DNA from: Lachnospiraceae bacterium
GTDB lineage: Bacteria > Bacillota > Clostridia > Lachnospirales > Lachnospiraceae
Length of the DNA stretch: 64,000 nt
Direction of reading: 5' to 3'
NCBI GenBank assembly: GCA_017617545.1
Contig: JAFZVZ010000017.1
Location: 124,001-188,000 of the forward strand
Shown: positions 35,678 through 43,876 of the stretch, piece after piece
Position numbering within the stretch: position 1 is the first letter of the stretch
How the letters are laid out: each line of letters starts with the position of its first letter
Notes under the pieces: model-generated
What the model was told of the DNA's origin: nothing
Databases searched by the model: none
Seen by the model: only the letters and a program-made list of their open reading frames with translations
Position numbers and translations under genes: made by a program

Positions 35678-36898
35678 TTAGTTCTTCTTGTCCAGCTCAG
35701 CCTGCTTCATGGCGCGAACCTTGAGGGACAGACCGAAGAGGTTGATGAAGCCCTCGGCATCCTTGTGGTTGTAAAGGTCGCCGGTCGTGAAGGAAGCGAT
35801 GCTCTCGTTGTAGAGGCTGTACGGAGACGTCGTTCCCTGCTTGATGATGTTGCCCTTGTAGAGCTTGAGCTTAACTTCACCGGTAACGTACTCCTGGGAT
35901 TTCTCGATGAACGCCTGAAGGCACTCACGGAGAGGAGTGAACCATTTTCCTTCGTATACAAGATCAGCGAAACGGTTGCTGATGTTCTTCTTGAATGCCA
36001 TCATATCGCGGTCCGCGATGAGTTCCTCAAGCTGCTGATGAGCTTCCATGAGGATCGTTCCGCCGGGCGTCTCATAGACACCGCGGGACTTCATACCTAC
36101 GACACGGTTCTCAACGATATCGATGATACCAACGCCGTGCTTGCCGCCGAGCTTGTTGAGGTCGCGGATGATGTCGGCAACCTTCTTCTTCTCGCCGTTG
36201 ATCGCAACCGGAACACCCTTCTCGAAGGAGAGAGAGACAACCTCGCCCTCTTCAGGAGCCTTCTCAGGGGAAACACCGAGCACAAGAAGATGATCGTAGT
36301 TCGGAGCGTTCGCAGGATCCTCAAGCTCAAGACCCTCGTGGCTGATATGCCACAGGTTGCGGTCGCGGGAGTAGGAGTTGTCAGCGCTGAACGGAAGATC
36401 AATGCCGTGCTGCTTGCAGTACTCGATCTCTTCCTCGCGGGAGTTCATGGTCCAGTAAGGGCTTCTCCATGCCGCGATGATCTTGAGATCGGGAGCGAGA
36501 GCCTTGATACCGAGCTCGAAACGAACCTGGTCGTTGCCCTTGCCGGTTGCGCCGTGGCAGATTGCGGTAGCGCCTTCCTTGCGAGCAATCTCAACGAGCT
36601 TCTTCGCGATCAGCGGACGAGCCATCGAGGTACCGAGAAGGTACTTGTTCTCATATACGGTGTTCGCCTGCACGCAGGGTACGATGTAATCCTCGGCAAA
36701 TTCATCATTTACATCAAGGATGTATAATTTCTCTGCGCCGCAATACTTCGCGCGCTCCTCGAGACCGTCGAGTTCGCTTTCCTGACCGCAGTCGATGCAG
36801 CAGCAGATAACTTCATAATCATAATTTTCCTTGAGCCACGGGATGATCGCTGTGGTATCAAGACCGCCGGAGTAGGCGAGAATGACTTTTTCTTTCAT
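35678..36898 (-). CDS. argG: Argininosuccinate synthase
   Basis: About 406 residues. Condenses citrulline and aspartate with ATP. Begins MKEKVILAYSGGLDTTAIIPWL, with the SGGLDT P-loop of the N-type ATP pyrophosphatases; CHGATGKGNDQVRFE and SADNSYSRDRNLWHISHEG are family marks. The ATG at 36898 has GGAGG upstream; an in-frame ATG seven codons earlier is less likely. Divergent from maf and the arginine cluster across a 315-base intergenic region, so both directions could share control. Confidence 0.96.
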   Translation of the reverse strand: MKEKVILAYSGGLDTTAIIPWLKENYDYEVICCCIDCGQESELDGLEERAKYCGAEKLYILDVNDEFAEDYIVPCVQANTVYENKYLLGTSMARPLIAKKLVEIARKEGATAICHGATGKGNDQVRFELGIKALAPDLKIIAAWRSPYWTMNSREEEIEYCKQHGIDLPFSADNSYSRDRNLWHISHEGLELEDPANAPNYDHLLVLGVSPEKAPEEGEVVSLSFEKGVPVAINGEKKKVADIIRDLNKLGGKHGVGIIDIVENRVVGMKSRGVYETPGGTILMEAHQQLEELIADRDMMAFKKNISNRFADLVYEGKWFTPLRECLQAFIEKSQEYVTGEVKLKLYKGNIIKQGTTSPYSLYNESIASFTTGDLYNHKDAEGFINLFGLSLKVRAMKQAELDKKN

Positions 36899-37213
36899 GG
36901 ATAGTTCCTCCGAATTCAATTATTGGCGGAAATCGGCGTTGATCTTGTGTATTATGTGACAATCATGAAAAAATATGCATGACCGGAAATGCCGTTCCGT
37001 CGCTGACAATAAGGTACATCAAACATAAAAGAATTGCAAGTGTTTTTTGTGTTGTACAACAGTTTTCAACGAAATGCACACACGCGGTCGGTTTACAGGT
37101 GAAAAATGCATAGTTTTGCATAAAATTACACAAATTCGTAAAATAATGGTTGCAAAATCGATATAGCGGGTATAGAATAGCAACATCATTCATCGGGAAG
37201 GGGGAAGTATACC
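36899..37213. other. Intergenic region between argG and maf, A+T-rich, candidate arginine control region
   Basis: No gene is visible in these 315 bases. On the plus side there is a maf promoter: TTGCAA (37150-37155), 17 bases, TAGAAT (37173-37178), about 36 bases before the TTG start. TGCATAAAATTACA (37117-37130) resembles the ARG box of Firmicutes (TGAATwwwwATTCA) at about 11 of 14 positions; this is weak. ATTTTACG on the minus strand covers 37144-37137. I could not place an argG promoter with confidence. Confidence 0.4.
37150..37178 (+). promoter_or_regulatory. maf promoter
   Basis: TTGCAA (37150-37155), 17-base spacer, TAGAAT (37173-37178). It may also carry argC, which starts 29 bases after maf. 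Confidence 0.6.
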
Positions 37214-37810
37214 TTGAAGCAGACGGTACCGATCTATCTCGCCAGCGCTTCACCGAGACGACGCGAGATCCTTGCGATGCTTGGGCTTTCATTTTCCGTA
37301 GAAGTATCTGAGGCTGACGAAACAATCGAATCCACCGTTCCCGAGGATATCGTTTCTACGCTTGCTTCCCGAAAGGCGATGGCAGTTGCGAAGCATCATA
37401 TTAAAGAAGATTGCCTCGTGATCGGAAGCGACACGATCGTGTGGAAGGACGGTAAGGCGTTAGGTAAGCCGGAAAATGATGCGGAAGCAAAATGCATGCT
37501 TCACAGCCTTCAAGGTGAAGTGCATACCGTATACACAGGCGTATGTCTTGCCCGATGCCGAAACGGTGTAGTAACAGAAACACGTTTTGCGGATGCCGCG
37601 GATGTTGAGTTCGCGCCGATGTCCGATGAGGAGATCGACTGGTACGTATCCACCGGTGAATCGAGAGACAAGGCAGGATCATATGCGATCCAGGGTTTAG
37701 GCGCAAGGTTTGTGAAAGCGATCCGAGGAGATTTTTATACGGTGATGGGACTGCCGATGTGCAGCCTGTACGAAAAGCTTCGCGAGATCGGCGCGATCAC
37801 GATTGAATAA
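37214..37810 (+). CDS. maf: Maf-type nucleoside triphosphate pyrophosphatase
   Basis: 198 residues. House-cleaning pyrophosphatase acting on dTTP/UTP and modified nucleotides; older name septum formation inhibitor Maf. Family motifs: LASASPRRREIL at the start, SEADETI, GSDTIV near 75, GSYAIQGLGA and the end GLPMCSLYEKL. The start codon is TTG, backed by GGGGGAAG 6 bases upstream. It shares a likely transcript with argC. Confidence 0.92.
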   Translation: MKQTVPIYLASASPRRREILAMLGLSFSVEVSEADETIESTVPEDIVSTLASRKAMAVAKHHIKEDCLVIGSDTIVWKDGKALGKPENDAEAKCMLHSLQGEVHTVYTGVCLARCRNGVVTETRFADAADVEFAPMSDEEIDWYVSTGESRDKAGSYAIQGLGARFVKAIRGDFYTVMGLPMCSLYEKLREIGAITIE

Positions 37811-37839
37811 CAGTCGTATCACAAGTGAGGTAGATATAT

Positions 37840-38784
37840 ATGAAGACTAAAGTATTTATCGACGGAAGCGAAGGAACTACCGGACTTCGGATCTTCGAGC
37901 GATTTGAGGGAAGAGATGACGTTGAACTGTTGAAGATCCCGACGGAGCTTCGTAAAGATCCGGCAACGATCAAACAGTATATTAACGAATCGGACATTAC
38001 ATTCTTGTGTCTTCCCGATGCAGCAGCCATCGAAGCAGCTGAAATGGCGAAAGATGATGTAGTGATCATCGACACGTCAACCGCTCACAGAACCGTGGAC
38101 GGCTGGGCATACGGCTTCCCGGAGCTTTCGGCAGAACATAGAAGCGCAGTGAAAAACAGTAAGCGTATCGCCGTACCCGGATGTTATGCTTCCGGCTTCA
38201 TCGGGATCGGATACCCGCTTGTAACGATGGGAATTCTCCCTGCGGACTATCCGGTGTCCATATTCGCGGTTTCCGGATACAGCGGCGGCGGTAAGAAGTT
38301 GATCGCGGCGTATGAAGAGGAAGGTCGAGATAAGAAATTCGACTCCGCCAGAATGTATGCATGGGGACAGAGCCATAAGCATCTCAAGGAAATGAAGAAG
38401 ATCACCGGACTTGCTGCAGAGCCGTTGTTCTGCCCGATGACAACGAATTACCACAGCGGAATGATCGTCCAGGTACCTTTGTTCGTAGACAGACTTGCTA
38501 AAAAGGTGACACCGGAAGAGCTGCGAGATCTCTTCGCGGAGTATTATAAAGGCGAAAAATTCATCCGTGTTCTTCCTTTCGGAGCCGACGTTGAAGCAGG
38601 CGGAGCATTATTTTCCGACGCATGCGCGGGCTGGGACGGCATGGAGATCCTCGTAACCGGAAACGACGAGAGAATTGTCGTTGCCACACGGTTCGACAAC
38701 CTCGGCAAGGGTGCTTCCGGCGCCGCCATTCAGTGTATGAATATTGTGCTCGGATGTGACGAGGCCAAGGGACTTCAGCTGTAA
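37840..38784 (+). CDS. argC: N-acetyl-gamma-glutamyl-phosphate reductase (short, type 2)
   Basis: 314 residues. NADPH-dependent reduction of N-acetylglutamyl phosphate to the semialdehyde. The start VFIDGSEGTTGLRIFERF and the short length fit the type 2 family rather than the ~345-residue type 1. The catalytic cysteine is in VPGCYASGF. GHxxxHxKEM-like histidine-rich segments are seen near SHKHLKEM. GAGGTAG precedes the ATG. The next arginine gene has its own promoter, so this one is read with maf. Confidence 0.93.
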   Translation: MKTKVFIDGSEGTTGLRIFERFEGRDDVELLKIPTELRKDPATIKQYINESDITFLCLPDAAAIEAAEMAKDDVVIIDTSTAHRTVDGWAYGFPELSAEHRSAVKNSKRIAVPGCYASGFIGIGYPLVTMGILPADYPVSIFAVSGYSGGGKKLIAAYEEEGRDKKFDSARMYAWGQSHKHLKEMKKITGLAAEPLFCPMTTNYHSGMIVQVPLFVDRLAKKVTPEELRDLFAEYYKGEKFIRVLPFGADVEAGGALFSDACAGWDGMEILVTGNDERIVVATRFDNLGKGASGAAIQCMNIVLGCDEAKGLQL

Positions 38785-38791
38785 CGCGGTG

Positions 38792-38820
38792 TTGAAGTTT
38801 CAATACGGTCGGAGTATAAT
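38792..38820 (+). promoter_or_regulatory. argJ promoter
   Basis: TTGAAG (38792-38797), 17-base spacer, TATAAT (38815-38820), giving a leader of about 100 bases before argJ. Probably drives argJ-argB-argD. Confidence 0.7.
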
Positions 38821-38926
38821 AATAGTCCGAATATCGGTTGTTCAAACGAACCGACAGTATACGAAGATATTTTTCGCATTGAAAGAAAAGTTAAAATGTC
38901 AAACATAATTGATTGAGGTGATATTC

Positions 38927-40153
38927 ATGAGAAAATTCAAAGGAAACGTGACGACACCGAAAGGATTTTCCGCGGCAGGCGTGATGGCTGGGATCCGCAA
39001 GAAATTGAAGAAGGACATCGCTCTGGTATACAGCGCAACGCCTTGTGTTGCAGGAGCAACCTTTACGACGAACAAGGTAAAGGCAGCACCTGTTACGTGG
39101 GATATGGAGATTTTGAAGAACGGAAAGCCGAAGCATGCGGTTGTTCTGAACTCCGGAATTGCCAATGCATGCATGGGCAAGCAGGGCGTAGATGACAATT
39201 ACGAGATGGCTTCCGCTGCGGCACTTGCGCTTGCCTGCCATCCGGATCAGGTATTTACCGCATCAACCGGCGTGATCGGACAGCCGATGCCGATGGATGT
39301 CATCGTTCCCGGTATCGAGGATGCCGCAAAGCGTCTCGGATGCACGGAGCGCGACGGTCAGGAAGCCGCGGAAGCGATCATGACGACGGATACGATCTCG
39401 AAGACGGTTGCCTGCCAGTTCACGGCGGAGGATGACATTGAGATCCTTCTCGGCGGCATGAGCAAGGGCTCCGGAATGATCCATCCGAATATGGCCACGA
39501 TGCTTTCGGTTGTAACAACTGACATCAACATCGACGAGGAGCTTCTACAGGAGGCTGTGTCAACGGTTGTTGCCGACACGTTCAACATGATCTCGGTTGA
39601 CCGCGACACCTCGACGAACGATACATTTATCGTGCTTGCCAACGGTATGGCAGGCAACGAGAAGGTCACGAAGAAAAACAAAGTGTACGACGATTTCGTT
39701 CTTGCCCTGTACATCGTGTGCAAGGATCTCGCGATGAAGATGGCGGGAGACGGCGAGGGCGCTACGAAGCTTCTGGAAGTTAAGGTACGTCACGCACGTA
39801 CGCACGAGGATGCTGTCAAGATTGCGAAGGCTGTCATTTCCTCGAACCTTGTGAAGGCAGCATTTTACGGAAGCGACGCCAACTGGGGACGTGTCATGTG
39901 CGCGATGGGGTACTCCGGCGGCGAGTTCGATCCCGACAAGGTGGATATCTATCTGCAGGAGGGCGATGACCGCTACCTGCTTGTCAAAGGCGGCATGGCG
40001 ATCGACTATTCCGAAAAGAAAGCGACGGAGCTTCTCTCGAAGCCGATGATGACGTTCCGCATCAACTGCAACGACGGGTATGAGAAGGCGACGGCATGGG
40101 GCTGCGACCTGACGTACGATTATGTGAAGATCAACGGGGACTATCGTTCCTGA
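38927..40153 (+). CDS. argJ: Bifunctional glutamate N-acetyltransferase / amino-acid acetyltransferase
   Basis: About 408 residues. Recycles the acetyl group from N-acetylornithine to glutamate and can also start the cycle from acetyl-CoA. The autoprocessing site is KGSGMIHPNMA/TML with the nucleophilic threonine near residue 191; cleavage gives alpha and beta chains. FYGSDANWGRVM is another hallmark. Presence of ArgJ explains why no argA or argE is needed. ATG 38927 has GAGGTG upstream. Confidence 0.96.
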   Translation: MRKFKGNVTTPKGFSAAGVMAGIRKKLKKDIALVYSATPCVAGATFTTNKVKAAPVTWDMEILKNGKPKHAVVLNSGIANACMGKQGVDDNYEMASAAALALACHPDQVFTASTGVIGQPMPMDVIVPGIEDAAKRLGCTERDGQEAAEAIMTTDTISKTVACQFTAEDDIEILLGGMSKGSGMIHPNMATMLSVVTTDINIDEELLQEAVSTVVADTFNMISVDRDTSTNDTFIVLANGMAGNEKVTKKNKVYDDFVLALYIVCKDLAMKMAGDGEGATKLLEVKVRHARTHEDAVKIAKAVISSNLVKAAFYGSDANWGRVMCAMGYSGGEFDPDKVDIYLQEGDDRYLLVKGGMAIDYSEKKATELLSKPMMTFRINCNDGYEKATAWGCDLTYDYVKINGDYRS

Positions 40154-40174
40154 TAATATGCATTCGGAGGCTTT

Positions 40175-41074
40175 ATGGAAAATATTAATGACATGATGGA
40201 CAAGGCTCAAACCCTCATCGAGGCACTTCCCTATATCCGCGAGTTCAGCAACAAGACCGTCGTCGTCAAATACGGCGGCAGCGCGATGCTCGACGAAGAT
40301 CTCAAGAAGAAGGTGAGCCAGGATATTGCGCTTCTCAAGCTTGTCGGCATGCACCCCGTGATCGTTCACGGCGGCGGCAAGGAGATCAGCAAATGGGTCG
40401 GTCTGATGGGCAAGGAGCCGCAGTTCGTGAGCGGTTTGCGTGTCACGGACGCCGACACGATGGAAGTTGCCGAGATGGTACTGAACAAGGTGAACAAGAG
40501 CCTTGTTCAGCTTCTCGAGTCGAACGGTGTGAAGGCTGCAGGTATCAGCGGCAAGGACGGTAATATGCTGACGGTGCGCCGCAAGACGGTCGACGGTCAG
40601 GATATCGGTTTTGTCGGCGAGATCAAGGGCGTCAACGCGAACCTGATCAACACGCTCGTCAAGAACGGCTATGTCCCGGTCATCGCGCCGATCGGTATGG
40701 ATGACGATTTCCAGACCTACAACATCAACGCCGATGACGCGGCATGCGCGATCGCAGAAGCGCTCGGTGCGGAGAAACTTGCGTTCCTCACCGATATCGA
40801 GGGAGTTTACAAGGATCCGAAGGATCCGTCGACGCTCATGTCCGTGCTTACCCTTACGGATGCGGAGAAACTGATCGCGGACGGATATATCGGCGGCGGA
40901 ATGCTTCCGAAGCTCAAGAACTGCATCGATGCCGTGAACTGCGGCGTATCCCGTGTTCATATCCTTGACGGTCGCAGACCTCATTGCCTGCTGCTGGAGT
41001 TCTTCACGGAGCGAGGCGTCGGAACGGCGATCATCGATGATGTCCGTGAAGGCTGGCAGAGCGATATGGAGTGA
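40175..41074 (+). CDS. argB: Acetylglutamate kinase
   Basis: 299 residues. Phosphorylates N-acetylglutamate. Blocks [10 protein letters not shown] (glycine-rich ATP loop), [17 protein letters not shown] and GGGMLPK are diagnostic. The extended N-terminal helix (about 1-25) resembles the arginine-inhibited hexameric form, which would allow feedback control (inference). 21 bases after argJ; CGGAGG precedes the ATG. Confidence 0.96.
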   Translation: MENINDMMDKAQTLIEALPYIREFSNKTVVVKYGGSAMLDEDLKKKVSQDIALLKLVGMHPVIVHGGGKEISKWVGLMGKEPQFVSGLRVTDADTMEVAEMVLNKVNKSLVQLLESNGVKAAGISGKDGNMLTVRRKTVDGQDIGFVGEIKGVNANLINTLVKNGYVPVIAPIGMDDDFQTYNINADDAACAIAEALGAEKLAFLTDIEGVYKDPKDPSTLMSVLTLTDAEKLIADGYIGGGMLPKLKNCIDAVNCGVSRVHILDGRRPHCLLLEFFTERGVGTAIIDDVREGWQSDME

Positions 41075-41076
41075 TC

Positions 41077-41111
41077 CGTATTCATAACGACCGTGTACTG
41101 TTATGAATACG
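41077..41111 (+). repeat. 12-bp inverted repeat between argB and argD
   Basis: CGTATTCATAAC (41077-41088) and GTTATGAATACG (41100-41111), 11-base loop, perfect pairing. There is no T tract, so it is not an ordinary terminator. Could be an mRNA stability/processing hairpin or an operator; CGGAAAAT (41110-41117) overlaps the right arm. Confidence 0.75.
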
Positions 41112-41146
41112 GAAAATAATGAGAGACGCAGATCGGAGGAACACTT

Positions 41147-42358
41147 ATGACTAAGGAAAATGTGATCGAGCAGGCCGAAGGCCTCCTGATGCACACATAT
41201 AACCGTTTCCCGATGGTATTGGACCATGGTGAGGGCATGTACCTCTACGAGACGGACGGAACGAAGTATCTCGATTTCGGTTCCGGTATCGGCGTATATG
41301 CGCTCGGGTACGGCAACAAAGAGTACAACGAAGCTCTGAAGGGGCAGATTGACAAGCTTCTTCATACATCCAACCTGTTTTATAACGAGCCGGCGCTCGA
41401 AGCCGCAAAATGTGTCTGTGAAGCGACCGGAATGGACCGTGTTTTCTTCACGAACAGCGGCGCGGAAGCTGTGGAAGGCGCAATTAAGATCGCAAGAAAA
41501 TACTACTATAACACCCGCGGCAAAGCCGACAGCACGATCATCGCAATGAATCATTCGTTCCACGGCCGTACTTTAGGTGCTGTTTCCGTGACCGGCAAAG
41601 CAGCGTACCGCGAGCCGTTTGAGCCTTTGATCGGCGGCGTAAAATTCGCGGAGTTCAATGACCTTGCTTCTGTTGAAGCACTGTTTGATGATACGACGGC
41701 TGCCATTATTATGGAGACGCTTCAGGGCGAGGGAGGAATTTTTCCGGCAGATCCCGAGTTCATCAAGGGTGTGAGAAAGCTTTGCGATGAGCATGATGCG
41801 CTGTTGATCCTCGATGAGATCCAGTGCGGCATGGGCAGAAGCGGAGAGATGTTTACGTATCAGAAGTACGGTGTTACTCCGGATGTCGTTACGCTTGCCA
41901 AAGCGCTCGGATGCGGCGTTCCGGTCGGCGCATTTGCCGCTAAGGGACGCGCTGCGGAAGCACTGGTTCCAGGTGATCACGGTTCCACATACGGCGGAAA
42001 TCCGTTCGTATGCACTGCAGCGAAGGCTGTGTTTGATCAGTTTGAAAAGCTTCAGCTTACAAAGCATGTCAATGAAGTTGCTCCGTATCTCTGGGATACG
42101 CTCGAGACGATCAAGAGTGAGTTCCCGTGCGTGACCTGTCACCGCGGCATCGGTCTTATGCAGGGTCTGCAGTTTACGTTTGCTCCCGGAGATATCGTAA
42201 AGGCAGCACTCAAGAGAGGTCTGATCCTGATCGCGGCTGCTTCCAATGTGATCCGTTTCCTTCCTCCGTTGATCGTTGACAAGGAACAGATCGAAGAGAT
42301 GGCAGCGATCCTTCGCGAATCGATCGCGGAAGTCGCGACCGCGCAGCAGAACGCATAA
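41147..42358 (+). CDS. argD: Acetylornithine aminotransferase
   Basis: 403 residues; class III PLP aminotransferase converting N-acetylglutamate semialdehyde to N-acetylornithine. Seen: FTNSGAEAVEGAIK (PLP phosphate binding), NHSFHGRTLGAVSVTG, LDEIQCGMGRSG and the lysine region ALGCGVPVGAFAA-K (the usual TLAKALGCG Lys). GGAGGAACA precedes the ATG. Last gene of the argJBD run, closed by the terminator at 42383. Confidence 0.95.
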   Translation: MTKENVIEQAEGLLMHTYNRFPMVLDHGEGMYLYETDGTKYLDFGSGIGVYALGYGNKEYNEALKGQIDKLLHTSNLFYNEPALEAAKCVCEATGMDRVFFTNSGAEAVEGAIKIARKYYYNTRGKADSTIIAMNHSFHGRTLGAVSVTGKAAYREPFEPLIGGVKFAEFNDLASVEALFDDTTAAIIMETLQGEGGIFPADPEFIKGVRKLCDEHDALLILDEIQCGMGRSGEMFTYQKYGVTPDVVTLAKALGCGVPVGAFAAKGRAAEALVPGDHGSTYGGNPFVCTAAKAVFDQFEKLQLTKHVNEVAPYLWDTLETIKSEFPCVTCHRGIGLMQGLQFTFAPGDIVKAALKRGLILIAAASNVIRFLPPLIVDKEQIEEMAAILRESIAEVATAQQNA

Positions 42359-42382
42359 CCGCATGATGAATATGTAGAAAAT

Positions 42383-42420
42383 AAAGCACGGAATTTGTTG
42401 CATTTTCCGTGCTTTTTCTT
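42383..42420 (+). terminator. argD terminator built from the octamer
   Basis: AAAGCACGGAA (42383-42393) pairs with TTCCGTGCTTT (42405-42415), 11-base loop, followed by TTCTT. The right arm overlaps an ATTTTCCG octamer (42402-42409). Confidence 0.85.
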
Positions 42421-42421
42421 G

Positions 42422-42450
42422 TTGTCTAAGCAGCATTTTTCGGATATAAT
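42422..42450 (+). promoter_or_regulatory. comEA promoter
   Basis: TTGTCT (42422-42427), 17-base spacer, TATAAT (42445-42450), directly after the argD terminator and about 40 bases before comEA. Confidence 0.7.
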
Positions 42451-42490
42451 GAAACTGCTGTGTGGAGCGCGTCGGAAAGGACTGTTGCTT

Positions 42491-43159
42491 ATGTTGCGCA
42501 AATGGATTCCGATCGCGTTGATCGCGCTTGCGGTGATTGCCGCGGGCACAGTATATATGTTTCAGTACGGGAAGGAGGATGACCTTGTTTTCAAAGAAAG
42601 AACAGAAGGAAAAGAAGAAAGTCTCCCTGCCCGTGAGGATCTTCCGACTGATCTTAAAAGCTATCCGGGCGGTAGTGAAACTGTTCCTGCTGATACTGAA
42701 AGTTCTTCCGTTTGCGTCCATGTGTGCGGATCGGTTCGGGAAGAAGGAATCTACCTCCTGAGCGCTGATGCGAGGATCGCAGATGCAGTGGAAGCTGCAG
42801 GAGGGTTTACGGAGGACGCTTCTACGACATACTTAAACCTTGCGTCGAAGCTTACCGACGGGATGAAGGTGTATGTGCCGTCCTTAGAGGAAGTCGACGA
42901 CGTAAGCTTACCGGGCGGAGTCGGCGGTACGATCGCTGATGCGGGACAGGCTGCCGTGACAGGCGGGAAGATCAATATTAATACGGCGAGCCTTGAACAG
43001 CTCATGACGCTGCCGGGGATCGGAGCTTCCAGGGCAGGCGATATCATCGCCTGGCGGGAACAGCACGGAGGATTTTCCGAGATCTCTGACATCATGAAGG
43101 TGAGCGGGATCAAGGATGCCGTGTTTGAAAAGTTAAAAGACCGGATCTGTGTCCGGTAA
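42491..43159 (+). CDS. comEA: ComEA-type helix-hairpin-helix DNA-binding protein
   Basis: About 222 residues. An N-terminal membrane anchor (about 5-23), an SLBB domain (about 70-130: VHVCGSVREEGIYLL) and two helix-hairpin-helix motifs at the C-terminus (about 155-222: INTASLEQLMTLPGIGASRAGDIIAWRE). ComEA binds incoming double-stranded DNA at the outside of the membrane during transformation. The start is placed at ATG 42491, downstream of the predicted promoter, with GGAAAGG upstream; the longer open frame would begin before the promoter. The two-component genes follow 15 bases later. Confidence 0.92.
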   Translation: MLRKWIPIALIALAVIAAGTVYMFQYGKEDDLVFKERTEGKEESLPAREDLPTDLKSYPGGSETVPADTESSSVCVHVCGSVREEGIYLLSADARIADAVEAAGGFTEDASTTYLNLASKLTDGMKVYVPSLEEVDDVSLPGGVGGTIADAGQAAVTGGKININTASLEQLMTLPGIGASRAGDIIAWREQHGGFSEISDIMKVSGIKDAVFEKLKDRICVR

Positions 43160-43174
43160 ATCGGGGGTAACACA

Positions 43175-43876
43175 ATGGGCAAGCGTATCCTCGTCGTGGA
43201 TGACGAGAAACTGATCGTAAAGGGAATTAAATTCAGTCTTGAGGCGGAAGGCTTTACCGTTGATTGCGCGTACGACGGAGAGGAAGCTGTTGCGAAGGTA
43301 TCGGAGTCGCATTTCGACCTGATCCTTCTCGATGTGATGCTTCCGAAGCTGAACGGCTATGAAGTCTGTACGAGAGTGCGTGAATTTTCCTCGGTACCGA
43401 TCATCATGCTGACGGCCAAGGGCGATGATATGGATAAGATCCTCGGCCTTGAGTACGGTGCTGACGATTATATTACGAAGCCTTTCAACATTCTGGAGGT
43501 GAAGGCGAGGATCAAGGCGATCTTCCGCAGAAGTGAGTCGAATCCTGCGGAGCCGATGAAGCCGATGACACGTGAGATCCGTTTCAAGGGATTGCGTCTC
43601 GTTCCCGAAAGCCGCCAGGTTTTTGTCAACGACCATGAGATCCGTCTGACCGTAAAGGAATATGACGTTCTCGAGCTGTTGCTTACACACCCGAACAAGG
43701 TATATTCCCGCGAGAGTCTGATGAACATCGTGTGGGGTTATGACTATCTGAAGGATGCCCGGACCGTTGACGTCCACGTGCGTCGTCTGCGTGAGAAGAT
43801 CGAGCCCGATGCGGGTGAACCGATCTATGTACAGACTAAATGGGGCGTAGGATATTTCTTCTCGGATCATGAGTAA
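43175..43876 (+). CDS. OmpR/PhoB-family response regulator
   Basis: 233 residues. Receiver domain with the acidic pair DD (9-10), phosphoacceptor Asp53 (LILLDVMLPK), Thr80 and Lys102. The C-terminal winged-helix DNA-binding domain (about 130-230) shows TVKEYDVLELLLTHPNKVYSRE and ARTVDVHVRRLR. GGGGG precedes the ATG. It overlaps the kinase gene by 8 bases. Targets unknown; placement between comEA and comEC makes a link to competence or envelope state worth testing. Confidence 0.95.
   Translation: MGKRILVVDDEKLIVKGIKFSLEAEGFTVDCAYDGEEAVAKVSESHFDLILLDVMLPKLNGYEVCTRVREFSSVPIIMLTAKGDDMDKILGLEYGADDYITKPFNILEVKARIKAIFRRSESNPAEPMKPMTREIRFKGLRLVPESRQVFVNDHEIRLTVKEYDVLELLLTHPNKVYSRESLMNIVWGYDYLKDARTVDVHVRRLREKIEPDAGEPIYVQTKWGVGYFFSDHE

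Noticed and set aside
37117-37130. ARG box as a confident regulatory site
   Set aside because: Only about 11 of 14 positions match and no second copy is clear, so it is kept as a weak note within the intergenic entry.
39560-41563. 667-codon open frame on the minus strand across argJ, argB and argD
   Set aside because: It lies antisense to three clearly conserved genes, has no ribosome binding site and no recognisable domain; long antisense frames are expected from the codon usage here.
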